A DNA stretch of 64,000 nt from Annona cherimola (taxonomy: Eukaryota > Streptophyta > Magnoliopsida > Magnoliales > Annonaceae), in contig CM059973.1 of NCBI GenBank assembly GCA_030490835.1, forward strand, positions 84,459,221 through 84,523,220, read 5' to 3'. Numbering within the stretch: position 1 is the first letter of the stretch; each line of letters opens with the position of its first letter. This document shows, one piece after another, positions 24,960-37,850 of the stretch. A program made the position numbers and the translations under genes. The notes below the pieces were generated by a model. That model saw only the letters and a list, made by a program, of their open reading frames with translations, did no database searches and was not told the DNA's origin.

Positions 24960-27795
24960 TAGAAAGATTACGTACTTTCAAATATTTTTACGGGATACAA
25001 CAAACTCCCATCTGGCATTTCTAGAGACCAAGCTCCACCCAATAATGAGGAGACATAAGCTCTTATAACATGACATCACAAATTGTGATACAAGCCCATT
25101 AGCCATGCCCTACAATTCTTATTTAGCTGTTTTTTTTTGGACTGGGCAATATGACAAAATTAGTGTTACAATGATATGAGATTAGTGCTATCCATCTAAC
25201 TAAAGAATACAAATCTAATCACTATAATAAATATTCTTTTCAACAATAAAATCTACGAACAATTTTTGGATCATTTTTTTTCCTAAGAAGATTATCAAAT
25301 AAGTATCTTATATCATTATCTCTTGAAAATTAGTATTAAAGTTTGTTGTTCTTTCTTGGGTGTTAGGATAATGACAATAAAATTTGATATTAAGAAGTTG
25401 TCATTTTTGTACATTGATGAAGTCTCTTTTAGTTACAAAGTTTAAATATCTTCATAACTTAATTGACAGATTGAGATTTTCGATACGGTTAAGTCTATTT
25501 TTGTTATTAAGTTTTAATATTGTACTGTTCGAGTCTTTTTTTTGTTTTTTAACTTTAGGCATTATGTTAACTTAATTGAGATTTTTAGATTTTAATTAGT
25601 AATTTATGAAAAAGCTATAGAGTTTGTATTTTTGTAGGTTTACAATGTTACCGAATGCAAATTAATGTGGAGTTTTCAAAATGGGTGACTTGTATTCCAA
25701 GTTACTTATTTGTGTTAGAATTACAACCTCATTGCATTTTCAAATAAGCTCCCCATGAATTTAATTTGTATAAACTCATACTCCCTTATATGTTATAAAT
25801 AGAGGATTTACTATGAGGTTTGATCAGTTTACTATTTTATGAGGCTCTCTTGTGTATTGACAGGTTTTCATTCTTTTTAAAAAATTTTGTGAGGCATATT
25901 CAAAAACTCTTGTAATATAATAGTATATTTTTTCTTTGTTTGTGGTTTTGCTCTTCATATTAAAGGATTTTATACGTAAATTTGTGTTAACTTCGTTTCT
26001 TTTTCTATTATTTTTCCATACTACTTTATTATTTATAAGATTATTTTCTAATAGTAATCAAATTTACAAGCTTTCATTTTCCAAGATTAAGCTTAAATCT
26101 GATGAAATAATGATAACGAAATTAGCAACAAATTCTTGCTAACTTTGTTGCTGAAACTATGTATATTTTTTCAGTGAATATCTAACTATTACCAACCCTT
26201 TAGATATTGTAAAATACAATTTTTACATTTAGGCCATTTATATCATACAGGATGCAACAAATTATTTTGATTAGAAACTTTTTTTTTCTAAGTACATTTA
26301 ACATTGTTTTAGAATGAGTATATAACAATTAAAATTTAATAAATTTTTACGAAAGTTTTCAAGAAAATAAATAGTTCAGAAATTAAGATATGGAATAAAT
26401 GTATTAGTGTAAAAATTTTCTCTACTATCTGTTTGGTATAAAGTCAAAAAAAGAAGACAAAATTTATAGTAAAAAAATTTCAAAAGTAAAAGAGTGATAG
26501 GATTGGATAAGAATAATGATTATGACTAAAAAAAGAAAATAAAATAGATGGTGTCGTTATATTGAAAAATGCAAAAAATAAGTTGTATGTTTGGGGTAAA
26601 AAATGAAAAAGTTCTTATAATTTTTTCCCTAACTCTTCATGCCCTTTTCTATATCATGAGGCATCTTAACAATATAATTACTATATCTTTAAATTATATT
26701 TTTATATCTTTTTACATAACTGTCATATATATTTTAATTTTATTTTATATAATTCTAATCATTACCCTTATCATTCTCTCACTTTTCTCCTACATATTTT
26801 TTGAAAATTTTCTCTACTTTTCACTTTTTTCCTCTTCTCAAAAACTAACTATAGTGCAAAAAATAGAAAAGATAAGATTGTTAGTTAGTTAAGACCTAAA
26901 ATTATATAAAATGTACAAGAATTTGTTAGAATTTTTTTTAGATCTTAAACTAAAGGCCTTGGTGAAAATACTGGAACTTATTTTTGGTAAAAAAAATTGA
27001 ACTTATTTAAAAATCTAGACCATCGATATGATGTTTAAACGTATTCTAACCATAGATTTCGTGTATATTTGAATCTTATATATGATTGATAAAAAAAAAC
27101 CAAAGAAACTAACGAGTGAGGACCTGTTTCGAATCATACGAGATTCTTGAATTGAATCTATATATCAATTTTCAAGATAATTTTTCAATTTTTAAGACAA
27201 AACTTTCAATTTCTAATACATTTTTTCCATTCTCAATGTTTTTTATTACATTATCATCATAGATATGGGTTTCATTCAATAATCTTATATATCTCTTAAA
27301 TCAAATTTATATTTCCATTCTCAATGCCAATTTTCAATTCTTAAAGTCAGTTTTTTCAATTTCAGATATAACTTTTTTCATTTTTAATACACGAAATTAC
27401 ATTTTCATCTCGAATACAAATTTTATTTAAAAAATTCATATCATTTGAAAATTCAAACAAGCAAAAAAGACATTAGTTATGCAATCATACCCTACTTTAG
27501 GTCTATAGAATCTCTCCAATGTTGGATACATTTTTTTTGCCTTTTTTCAGTGTTTTTTTTCCAATGGTAAAAATTTTACAGGTGTTTTTGGAAAGTTTAC
27601 CAATTTCAAATTTGCATTTATTTTTTCTTACATGCAACTTGATGAAGCGAGAAATTGATGGAAATCCCATATTTCATAACTTTTAATCATTATATGATAT
27701 CTTAATAATATAAAATTTTAATCTATTTCTTGTTATTGTTCATATTTTCATCCCATATTTCAATATAAAATTTCATCCATTTTATTTTTATTCAT
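24960..27795. other. AT-rich gene-free region
   Basis: Only low-complexity ORFs rich in F, L, I and S codons. A MITE-like patch lies at about 26440-26900 (CATTACCCTTATCATTCTC, ACTAACTATAGTGCAAAA). No gene or RNA recognised. Confidence 0.6.
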
Positions 27796-28011
27796 TTAGG
27801 GTCAATTTGGTAGAAAGGTAAAATAAAAAAATTTTAAAATAAGAGAATAATGTTAATATCTCAAGGGTAATGATTAAAAGTAAATAAAATATGCAGGTAA
27901 AAAGATTGAAAAATGATTGAAATGTAGACGTAATAATAAAAATATAATAGTTGGATAATTAAAATATCATATTATATAAAAATACATAATAAGCTATCAA
28001 ATGGACCCTTA
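27796..28011. mobile_element. Tourist-like MITE with TTA target site duplication
   Basis: The 210-bp element at 27799-28008 starts GGGTCAATTTGGTAG and ends CTATCAAATGGACCC, an imperfect terminal inverted repeat of about 15 bp. TTA directly flanks both sides (27796-27798 and 28009-28011), the expected PIF/Harbinger target duplication. It has no coding capacity. Confidence 0.82.
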
Positions 28012-29565
28012 ATTGAAATGTTGATAGTATTATGCCCGGTTGCATTATAGTCTTTTTTCTGTTTGTACTCTATTTTGTCCTTTTTTCCATAATGCCGGCC
28101 TCTATTCCTTCTGGCTTGGCAGCTTGCCGCTATTGACTTTATTTCTAATAATTATTATTATTATCACTAACAGGGGAACAAATTTATTCGTATCCATACA
28201 CCTAACACCATTTTCATCCGAGAAATTTTTTCAAATTGATTGGAATTTCAAATTAACCCTTTTTAAACTTTTAATTAGACCCCACAGGACACAGGTGCTA
28301 CCGACCAATTGTCAAATAAACGTCAGTCGTGTGCCCATCTGCCTTTAGATTCATGGATAAAATACGGCAAGGGAATGTTTCCTTTTCCCGGTGAAATTCC
28401 CACCTGAAAGGTTAGCCGGGTGTAGGACGGGCATGGATTTAAATTGTCCAGAGACAATCAATTTCCATGAATTCAGTGGAAATTGAAATTGATTTTCTTT
28501 CCAAGCAATCTTGATGTGGTAAATGCTTGTTTTTGGGGCTACAGAGAACTTATGGGGTGAGAATGAGATCCATTGACCATGTAGATCAGCCAAATCACTT
28601 GACGAATGGGTGAATTTGCTGAATAGATGATATGCTTATCCAGACAACGTGGAACAGAGACGGTCCGAAAGAGTACAAAAATGATTAGCTCAAACATATT
28701 CTTAATATAGAAGAATAATGATCGAATTGGTATAAAAAATAATAAGAAGGACAGGAACAATAAATTGAAAATGTATAAATAAAAAGGCCACGAATATGAT
28801 ATTCATTTTGTTTGGATTAAAACAAGCAGAAGCTGAGAACGTACAACCAGTCAGCTTCCCATTGCGTCAATCCGCACCATCCGAATAGTAATCAAAATAC
28901 ACATTTCTATTTCATCTGAAAAAAAAAATATGATGAAGAAACTACAAATAAATTTATTTAATATGTAATATAATAATGAAGCGCATCGATATTGTATCCT
29001 CGGTCGATTGGAGGCCGTCTAGAACTTTGTTTTTTTTTTTTTTTGGTTTTTTGTTTTTCGTTCATATGCGGGTTTTATCTTGATCAGTCAGAATGATCAG
29101 AGTTTCCACCGCCTGTTCACCCCATTTTTTATATGATTTATATATGAGTTCCGATCTAATGCACCTCACTACCCCATGGATGCATGGATCTTGTTTTGGA
29201 TTTTGGCACACATGTGCGTCCAAACATAAAAATCTTACTGAAAGTTTACGATTTTTTAATATTTTTTAAAAATTCTAAAAATTATGGTTATTTTTAATTT
29301 TTGAAAATTTGCACCCACGTATGAATAATTATTCTATATTCTTCCATACAGCAACCATTCAATTTGTTTTTTTTTAATTTTTTTCTTTTATCTCTATCAC
29401 ATTATATATATTTTTGGCTTTTTCAAAGCCTTTTCATGCAATTTTCCCCAGTCCAACCGGACCATGGAAGTTCAAAAGCTTTCGAGTGACTTGAGAAGGA
29501 AGGAGAATACAAATCGAAAATATTCATCCTTAATGATTCTACTTTCGTGGCCCGCCTTTTTTAGT
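28012..29565. other. Gene-free region
   Basis: Mixed composition with short unrelated ORFs, a T-run at about 29029-29044 and no recognisable coding or RNA feature. Confidence 0.55.
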
Positions 29566-30299
29566 CTTTTACCTAGGGGTGGGAATCGGGGCGGATCGGG
29601 GCGGGTCAGGGTTTGCCCAACCCTGACCCTACTTTTCAAAAATCTTGTTTGACCCTTATTTTATACCGGGTCGGGACAAGGTCGGTTTGACCATTACTTT
29701 TTTCTACCAGGTCTAGGGACAAAATTCGAGTCGGTATCGGACCGGTTTCGGGATAGCGGGTCGGGTAAAAAATACGGATCAAATAAGATAATTTTCAAAA
29801 TTTATATATCTATCAAACATAAATATACATTTATACTAAATTTAAATATTATATGTTTCAATATTTCACTAATTATTAAAAAACATATAATTAAGAAAAC
29901 AAAACATTTGAAAATATAGTATACATTTATTAAAATAGGTTAATATACAATTACACATGAGGGTCATATCGTACAAATTTTTTATTGATTCTTATATTGC
30001 ATTTTGAATAAATTGATTCTTCTATTGTTGATAAAGTTGATTATAAAAAAGTGAGAAATTTGAAAGAAAATAATAATAATATTTCAATATAGTCTTATAA
30101 TTTTTAATAAATTTATATATGCGGGGCGGGTTGGACTCTTCGGGTCAGGACATGGTTGACCCAACCCAACCTTATTTTTGAATTCGGGTCAAAATTTCTG
30201 ACCCATCCTTATACCGGGTAAAAAATATATTGATTTTATCCGGCCAAAAACGGATCGGGTCAATACCGGGTCACGGTTTGACCCACCCCCACTTTTACC
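29566..30299. mobile_element. Non-autonomous hAT-like element with 8-bp target site duplication
   Basis: CTTTTACC at 29566-29573 is repeated exactly at 30292-30299. The 718-bp element at 29574-30291 begins TAGGGGTGGGAATCGGGG and ends TTTGACCCACCCCCA, so the termini are short inverted repeats (TAGGGGTGGG versus TGGGGGTGGG). An 8-bp duplication with this terminus fits the hAT superfamily. Subterminal GC-rich motifs (CGGGTCGGG, GACCC) at both ends flank an AT-rich core of about 350 bp. There is no transposase reading frame. Confidence 0.85.
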
Positions 30300-32174
30300 C
30301 CACAGTCCAATATTTACCAAGCCTGGTGCGTGCACGGGGCGGTGGCCGACTTGGAAAAATGCTCACCCACATGTCAATTTATTTTTCCGATTGAGGCCTG
30401 GCATTGTTTGTGGCTAGTCTCTAAGACGGCGGCGGCTACGTCCCCTTCATAATCATAGCATCGCCATCTTAATTTGAGGGATTTTTTAAAACGACCTCCT
30501 AAACTTTTCCTAATTTTTTAGTTATACTCCATAGCTTTCAATTTTCCAAGTAAATTCCATCTAATGATCTAAGTAGTTTATTTTCAAAACTTCTCTACGA
30601 ATTATGCTTTCATTAATTTGTCAATCTGTATATAAATTATTGTTTTTCACAAGTGAAATGGAGATAGCCAAGGGCAACGCCTCGACTGGTATCGATGTCA
30701 GGCCCGGACCAATCAACTTGAAGAACTGCTACTTGCCTTGGTGCAATTACGCGGCCTCTCATGTCCAGAACTCCAGATAGGAGTGACATGTAGATCGGTC
30801 GCCGCCATGTATAGGGCAGAAGCAGAGTGCGCCGTCTTCATCTCAATGGCCGAACTGCGTCTTTTCTCAAAAGAGATTATTTTGAAAAGGCTCCAAACCT
30901 TTGATGGTGCCCATCAATCATCATCACACGGAGTCCGATAATGAGATCTCTACTACCTTTCAGTGACCGAAGCCTTCGAAGGGATTAGAACGTGAGATTC
31001 TGTGTTGTTTGGTAATATGGATGCCCCGGAAACAATAATTTTCCATAGAAATTGTACTGCAAGCACGCTTTTTAAAGCATGATTTTGCCATTAAAATTCT
31101 TTATTTCTTTGCTTTTATGATTTTATATTTACTTTTCAATTATTTTTTCTTCCAATAATCTTATTTATTCCAACTCCACCATTATTATTTTTTATCAAAC
31201 ACAGTTTTTAAAATATTTTAGTTTTCATTTATCATACTCCCGCACTTTTTCACGTTACCAAATGTCTTGGAAGAGAAGAGACAGGCTTGAGTGGTCGAGC
31301 GAGAGAGTACCCTCTGTCGTCATTGAGAGTGATTTTTATCGGACGAGGGAATGAAGGGCTTCGATTTCTCCTTATTGTACAATTTAGGATATGAATTAAA
31401 AATTTGAAAAAACCCAGTTGTCATTGAAAAATCCTTAATTTTTCTTTAAAAAATAATTCCATCGCGAAATTGGCACCTCTTATCTCATCCGTGTCGAATC
31501 GAATCTCAATCTCCGGAGTCGCGGTAATGCATGCAGGATGAGACCAACATTGCAGCTGCGCGAGCGGGCTCTAGTGATAATGCTGCCCGATTCCGACCAT
31601 TGAAAATCGTTGGGGCAGCCGGCGACGAGCAGCTATGCGGCCGCACGAAACGCACACTGTCGGTGTAGACAGTCCAAAACGCGCACGGGCGGGCGAACGT
31701 TTGCGGTGGCTGTAAGAGAGACGGCAATCGGACCACGCTTTCCGAGAAGAACGTAGAAAACTAGGGAAAATAAAAACATACAACATACAGTGTGGCTTTT
31801 TTGTCTGACTGATCACATGCAGGCCCCCACCATTCTCCGATAATTATAGCTCCTTGAAGAAAAAGCTCCCCTTCCATTTTCATCCTCACCCAAGTTTACC
31901 GTTGGAGACGCCAGGTTTCCGTCCCTCAAAGCCACCTGTCTTTTCCATCCGTCCTTTGGATTCTTCGTCTTGATCTCCTCAAGCCCTCTCTCTTTATCGC
32001 TCTCTCCGTCTCCCAGTCCCCACCTTTTTTTACCAGCACCGAACGCCACTGCACCAACCTCTCGGAAGAGAATCCTTGCGGCTTCCGCAAGTCATTCCCC
32101 CTTGGGTTGCTTCTCCCTCGCCCCTGCCTTTCTCTCTAACTGGAAATGATGGGATTTCTCCCCAATTGCTAGCA
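30300..32174. other. Upstream region of the lectin receptor kinase
   Basis: No independent gene is supported. A moderately GC-rich patch at 30655-30940 and another at 31480-31740 have short ORFs without motifs. The last 350 bp are pyrimidine-rich on the plus strand, as expected of a plant 5' leader. The frame of the kinase stays open upstream to an ATG at 32076. Confidence 0.5.
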
Positions 32175-34286
32175 ATGCTGCATCTCTTCAGCTATTCTTT
32201 CTTTCTGTCGGCCTTTTTCCTTTTCAGGGTTTCTGGGAACGATGCTAGCAGCGACGACGGCGTTACCCAGTTCGATTTCGGGACGCTGACTCTCAGCAGC
32301 CTAAAGCTGCTCGGCGATGCTCATCTGAAAAACGGCAGCGTTCGCCTCTCCCGCGACCTTCCCGTTCCCAATTCCGGCGCCGGCAGGGCTCTCTACAGCA
32401 CCCCAATTCGCTTCCGGCAGCCCGGCGCTACCCACTCGCCGATTTCCTTCTCCACGTCTTTCTCCTTCTCCGTCACCAACCTTAACCCTTCCTCCATCGG
32501 CGGCGGGCTCGCGTTCCTTATCGCCTCCGATGACCAATCACTCGGCGACTCCGGCGGCTACCTGGGCCTCGTGAACGTGTCGAGCCCGGGCGCCTCCGTC
32601 GTCGCCGTGGAATTCGACACTCTGATGGATGTACAGTTCAAGGACATCAATGGGAACCATGTCGGCCTGGATCTCAACAGCTTGGTTTCTGCGCAGGTGG
32701 CGGATTTGGATGGGGTGGGTGTGGACCTCAAGAGCGGAAATCTTGTAAATGCTTGGATTGACTACGACGGCGTGAATCAGCTCCTCAATATATTTGTTTC
32801 CTACTCAAACATCCGCCCCGCGACTCCCCTTCTCTCGATCGAACTGAATCTCGACAATTACGTGGAGGATTCGATGTTCGTGGGTTTCTCTGGCTCGACG
32901 CAAGGGAGCACGGAGATCCACAGCATTGAATGGTGGAGCTTCTCGTCGTCCATGGCAGGGCTCCCGCCTCTCCATTCCCCGCCACTGCCTCCAACGGCCA
33001 GCATTTTGACCCTGCCGCCGCCACCTTCTTCCGCTCCTTCCGGCTCCGTCTCTGCAACTCCCAGTCCCCAAAGGAGCAGCAAGTCATCCTGCCACAACAG
33101 TCTCTGCAAGCAGGGTCCTGGGGCGGTGGCAGGAGTGGCGACAGCAGGCGCTTTCTTCCTCGCCATCTTCGCATGCCTGCTTATCTGGCTATTCTCCGCA
33201 AGATTCAAGTCGCTCAAGAAATCCGACTCCTTGGTGTCGGAGGTGGTGAAGACGCCGAGAGAATTCAGCTACAAGACGCTAAAATCGGCGACAAGGGGTT
33301 TCGATCCCTTGAGAATAATCGGCCACGGAGCATTCGGCACCGTCTACAAGGGCGTAATCAGGGAGACCGGGGCCATGGTTGCCGTGAAGCGGTGCAGCCA
33401 CAGCGGCGGGCAAGGGAAGGAGGAATTCCTGTCGGAGCTGTCGATAATCGGGACGCTCCGGCACCGGAACCTGGTGAGGCTCCAGGGGTGGTGCCACGAG
33501 AAGGGCGAGATCCTCCTCGTCTACGACTTCATGCCTAACGGCAGCCTCGACAAGGTGCTGTTCGAGTCCCCGACTCTGCTGCCGTGGACCGACCGCCGGA
33601 AAATCCTGATGGGGGTGGCATCCGCGCTGGCCTACCTGCACCAGGAATGCGAGAATCAGGTAATCCACAGGGATGTGAAGGCAAGTAATGTGATGCTGGA
33701 CGGAGGCTACAACGCGAAGTTGGGGGATTTCGGACTGGCAAGGCAAATCGAGCACGACAAATCCCCGGATGCGACGGTGACGGCAGGGACGATGGGCTAC
33801 TTAGCCCCAGAGTATCTGCAGACCGGGAGGGCGACGGAGAAGACGGACGTGTTCAGCTTCGGGGCGGTTGTGCTGGAGGTGGCGTGCGGGAGGAGGCCGA
33901 TTGAGAAGGATTTGGAGGGCGGGAGCAGGAGGGGCGGCAACTTGGTGGAGTGGGTGTGGGGTCTGCACAGGGAAGGGAGGGTGATGGAGGCCGTAGATCG
34001 GAGGCTGGAAGGGCAGTTCGAGGAGGGGGAGATGATGAGAGTGCTGATGGTGGGGCTGCTCTGTTCCCATCCGGACCCCTTTGTGAGGCCCACCATGAGG
34101 AGTGTGGTGCAGATCCTCAGCGGGGAAGCAGCGGTGCCGAGCGTCCCCACATCCAAGCCATCCGTGAGTTTCACCACTGACCAGTTGCTGCTTAGCCTGC
34201 AGGACAGCGTTTCGGATTGCAATGGGATGGTTACGATTTCGACGTCGTCGTCGTCGGAGAGTTTCATGGGAATTGGGAGAGGGTGA
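32175..34286 (+). CDS. L-type lectin receptor kinase, clade VIII type, intronless
   Basis: 703 residues from the ATG at 32175, chosen because it places a signal peptide (LFSYSFFLSAFFLFRVSG) at the N-terminus; the in-frame ATG at 32076 would add 33 residues ahead of it. Order: legume-lectin domain (about 35-265) with VAVEFDTLMDVQF and DINGNHVGLDLNS, the metal-binding region; Ser/Pro-rich stalk; membrane span near 316-341; cytosolic Ser/Thr kinase (about 375-650). Kinase motifs are complete: glycine loop GHGAFGTVYKG (from 383), VAVK Lys405, HRD Asp500, DFG Asp518 and APE Glu546, so an active RD kinase is expected. The family sits in the plasma membrane and senses extracellular ligands; the ligand is not readable here. 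Lack of introns is normal for the family. The sequence is strongly GC-rich compared with its flanks, which makes long antisense ORFs. Confidence 0.95.
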   Translation: MLHLFSYSFFLSAFFLFRVSGNDASSDDGVTQFDFGTLTLSSLKLLGDAHLKNGSVRLSRDLPVPNSGAGRALYSTPIRFRQPGATHSPISFSTSFSFSVTNLNPSSIGGGLAFLIASDDQSLGDSGGYLGLVNVSSPGASVVAVEFDTLMDVQFKDINGNHVGLDLNSLVSAQVADLDGVGVDLKSGNLVNAWIDYDGVNQLLNIFVSYSNIRPATPLLSIELNLDNYVEDSMFVGFSGSTQGSTEIHSIEWWSFSSSMAGLPPLHSPPLPPTASILTLPPPPSSAPSGSVSATPSPQRSSKSSCHNSLCKQGPGAVAGVATAGAFFLAIFACLLIWLFSARFKSLKKSDSLVSEVVKTPREFSYKTLKSATRGFDPLRIIGHGAFGTVYKGVIRETGAMVAVKRCSHSGGQGKEEFLSELSIIGTLRHRNLVRLQGWCHEKGEILLVYDFMPNGSLDKVLFESPTLLPWTDRRKILMGVASALAYLHQECENQVIHRDVKASNVMLDGGYNAKLGDFGLARQIEHDKSPDATVTAGTMGYLAPEYLQTGRATEKTDVFSFGAVVLEVACGRRPIEKDLEGGSRRGGNLVEWVWGLHREGRVMEAVDRRLEGQFEEGEMMRVLMVGLLCSHPDPFVRPTMRSVVQILSGEAAVPSVPTSKPSVSFTTDQLLLSLQDSVSDCNGMVTISTSSSSESFMGIGRG

Positions 34287-34900
34287 GGGCGCATCAGCAA
34301 TGTTCATCCGGCGGCAGGCAAATTAATCTCATTTATTATTATTATTTATGTGTATCGGAAATAATCATCATAAGTATTATATATAATGAATAATAAATAT
34401 TGATAAATATTTATTCTTTCAAATGACTGTGACAATTGACAAATAACTAGTAAGATAGCTGATGTACATCATATGATTACAGTCTATAGACGAGGTTTTC
34501 TGTGCTCCATTAGCAATTTAGCACGCGGCGGTTGCTGCTGGCACTTCCTTTGCATCTTCCTCCTTTTGCGCTCTTATGCTCTGCTGAGTTGTCAGCCTAA
34601 TAATCACCGGGCATTCTCGCAGCCGTGCGCACCTTCTACTACTCGCTGTAGAAGGCCCGCAGGGCATGATCCCAAGGATCTAGCAGGTTGAATGGGGCCA
34701 GGACGCCACAAGCGCGGCTAGGTGCGAGAGATTTGTGCTTCAAGTTCTGATTTGAAGGGTTAATTTTTCAATAATGTCTTTGTAACCATTTGCTACTCTG
34801 TTTATCAACATTGTGCGGTTTACACATTTGGAGCTTGAATTGTATTATGTACTTAGATTGAGTTGTAAATGCACAAATAAAAGAAGCTTAACTGAAACAA
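34287..34900 (+). other. Probable 3' untranslated region of the lectin receptor kinase
   Basis: After the stop comes an AT-rich stretch, then a block of ordinary composition at 34470-34740, then T-rich sequence and AATAAA at 34876-34881. ATGATTACAG near 34470-34480 could be an acceptor of a 3'-UTR intron. Only cDNA could settle where the transcript ends. Confidence 0.35.
34876..34881 (+). terminator. Possible poly(A) signal downstream of the lectin receptor kinase
   Basis: AATAAA in GCACAAATAAAAGAAGC, 590 bp after the stop, preceded by T/G-rich sequence (TTGTAACCATTTGCTAC, TTGTATTATGTACTTAG). Further AATAAA-like motifs lie closer, near 34390. Confidence 0.35.
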
Positions 34901-36959
34901 GCACGTTCCGTGGCATAAAATCACCTGGGAATTTTGGTCATGGGATCAATTGATCAATTCCCGTCTCCACATTTGTTTGGGTTTTACAAGATTTTCTCTT
35001 TGTGAAAGTAACAGGATAATTTTTTTATTGTGTGAGGGTTGAATGTACTTTATTGTAATATAAAGATATCATATTGTACATACACCAATCAAAATAGGAT
35101 GGAAAACAAGACAAAAAAAATGTAATAATGTAGACAGTATAAAATTTTTTTTATTGTAAACTAAATTGTTTTCAAGAGAATGCAAACTTTCATCTCATAT
35201 ATATTTCATATAATTTTATAAGAGAACTCATCATATTAAAATATAGTAATAATTTATACAATCATTTATCCATATAAAAATCTTACTTTAGATAATCGAT
35301 ATATTAAAAATATCATTTTAGACTTAATATTTATATGAAACTATTTTATTATGTTAATTTCGCACTATTTTAAGGTGGGACACATATACATGTTGAATAT
35401 GAATGAAAATTGGTATGCTAATAAAGTAAATAATTATAAATACAATTGTTGGAATAGATTTCTTATTTATGATTAAGTGGGCCATGCAGTGCATAGACTG
35501 TCCGAATGTACTTGAATAAATTTCATTTTGTATTTTAATTATCTAATTATTTTATTTTTCTATTATTATTCTTATATTTTAATATTTTCATATATTCTTA
35601 TACAACTATATTACTATTTTGTCTTTATTCTTTTTGCTCTAGATTATTACTCTTACTGTATTGTATTTTCTTGCTTTTTTAGTTTTTCTATTTTTTTTTT
35701 TTACATTTTTTAGGAACTAAAAGGCTTACGGCTACTAGATATGATTTTTATTTGATTATTTTTAAATGTATGTGGACTTTGGGATCTATATAATGAATTT
35801 TATTCCTCGTTTATTTGCATCGCTTTATTTTTTTAATACAAATATGTCGAAAATTAACTTCTTTGAAATCAGGGATTTATTTTAAAAATTCTTTGGCTGT
35901 TTTCGTTTAATTTTCGCTTACCTTCTGCCATTTTTTCATTAAAATTAAAAGACAGTAAAAATTCACTTTTTAAAACCATTGACTTGTTTTTAAAAAGAGT
36001 AAAAATTTCAAAATTGAAGTTTTTACGAGAAAGTTATTCGAGATTTGCATAGATTCTCAGGGTTTAATTAGTAATAAAGAGTATATTTGAAGGGGGAAAT
36101 TTAAAAAGTGGTACTTCCCTGAAAGTGGAAAGTAAGCTGTAAGTTCTGGGGGCCGCCAAATGCTTTTCCTACAAAAAGTCGAGCTGGTGGTGAAAGTCGA
36201 AAGGTTAGATATTTCGTACCTAAACATATGGAGAGAGCGAAGTAAGGATTTTTATGAATTAGGAAATGGGAGATTACATCATACTAAGAAAATTAATATT
36301 GAAAACGAAAAAATAAATTTATTATATATTAATGAGTAAGATATTGTATATATAAGAAATGAAAAATAATACTGAAAAATGAGAACTGTATATTTTTTAA
36401 AAGATTAAAATATTGAAAATGAGAGCCATATTAAAAAGATTAAGTATTTAAAATTCACTATTCAAAATATTTTTTAAGTTATGCGATATCATTAACTCTA
36501 TATCTATTTTCTATTTGTTCTTACTTTTGTAAAAAAGAAAAACCATTTTGTTGATATCATCTCCTATTGTTAAAAGAGAATGGAATAAAGAGAAATTATT
36601 AAAAAATAAGATAAAAATAATAATATGAAAATCTAGGTAAATTTTGTATTGAATAGGTTTTCTATATTTAGAACAGTTTAAGGCAATAATGGAATATATA
36701 ATGATGGAAACAAATGAGAAATAGATATAAAAGTGATCCGTACTTCTTTCTAAGGTATTCAAAAGACATACTAAAAAAAAGTTAAAAAACTAAAAAACTA
36801 GGATCGAGGTTACAATGCTGATTGTTAAGTGAATAAGAATATGTGTTAATGATTTTTAAAATCAAGAGATAAAAATATTTTTAAAAGGTAATTATAGGTA
36901 AATGGAGGTAGTAGGACGCATCATATATGATATGAAAAGTTGTCACCTCTTATATATTT
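34901..36959. other. AT-rich gene-free region
   Basis: Low-complexity ORFs only. It includes a diverged arm of the large palindromic MITE at about 35255-35505 (ATCATTTATCCATATAAAAA, TATTTTATTATGTTAATTTC, GAATGAAAATTGGTATGCTA). Confidence 0.6.
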
Positions 36960-37255
36960 ACATTAAGGACATATTTAAAAAGTAATAAATCTTTGAATAA
37001 AAAATTTTTGGTGTAGAAGACTGATAATATGACAAGAGTAATAATAAAAAGTAAAGAAAATAAAATTAAAATAGACACGTTGATGTAAAGGTAGTTGTGT
37101 AAAAGTTATTAAAAAGTACGGTAATGTATAAGAAGAAGTGAAAAAAATAATAATAATAAGATAATTGTTAAGAGAGAAAAATTTTAGATTGAAAAATTTT
37201 AATTTAAAAAGTTTTTTATATAAACAACGAACAAAAATACTCCTTTTATACCTCA
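36960..37255. mobile_element. Tourist-like MITE, diverged copy
   Basis: Shares AAATTAAAATAGACACGTTG, GTAGTTGTGTAAAAGTTATT and TTTTAGATTGAAAAATTTTA with the neighbouring 37360-37650 copy, in the same orientation. The ends are eroded. Confidence 0.55.
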
Positions 37256-37356
37256 AACACATACAATAAGTAGGGAAAAAAGGGTTAAAAAAAAACTTAT
37301 TTCCACTCTTTCTATAAAACAGACAAAAATGTTTTGCTTCCACCCAATCTCTTCTA

Positions 37357-37653
37357 TTAGAGTGTGTTTGGTTGGAGGTAAAACTTTTAATGAAAAGTTT
37401 TTAGAGTAGAAGTTGTCAAATCGATAGAAAGTGATGTGATATAATAGGAGTAATGATGATGAGTAAAGAGAATAAAGTTAAAATAGATAGGTTAGTTGTA
37501 TGGGTAGTTGTGTAAAAATGATTGAAAAGTAGGATAGTTTGTATAGAAAAGTGTGAAAAAATAATTAAAAAATAGAATAATTATGGAGAGTGAAAAGTTT
37601 TAGATTGAAAAGTTTTAGTTGACACTTTTTTACCCTAAACAAACACACCCTTA
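37357..37653. mobile_element. Tourist-like MITE with TTA target site duplication (291 bp)
   Basis: The element at 37360-37650 starts GAGTGTGTTTGG and ends CAAACACACCC. TTA occurs directly on each side (37357-37359, 37651-37653). The body is the reverse complement of the 11319-11599 element. Confidence 0.82.
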
Positions 37654-37822
37654 GTCATAAACCCGTCTCTGTCTAATAACGTACTTCATGAAGTGTGCGT
37701 TTCAATCAACAAGAGCTGGGTGCGTTTCCCTTTCTCCCATTTATCTCTTCTGGGGTTCCATGCACATTACAGGAGACATGTAGAAAATTTCAAGCCTCTG
37801 ATTTGCTGATGACAATCGACAC

Positions 37823-37850
37823 GGGGGGGGGGGGGGGGGGGGGGGGGGGG
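37823..37850. repeat. G28 homopolymer
   Basis: Twenty-eight consecutive G between ATCGACAC and TTTCCAATC. The length in the real genome may differ, because such tracts are prone to sequencing and replication slippage. Confidence 0.9.

Noticed and set aside
30655..30960. Short GC-richer ORFs before the receptor kinase
   Set aside because: No family resemblance, early stops in all frames and no link to the kinase frame.
32301..34307. Long antisense and out-of-frame ORFs within the lectin receptor kinase
   Set aside because: They result from high GC content at third positions; none has motifs, and the sense frame is complete.
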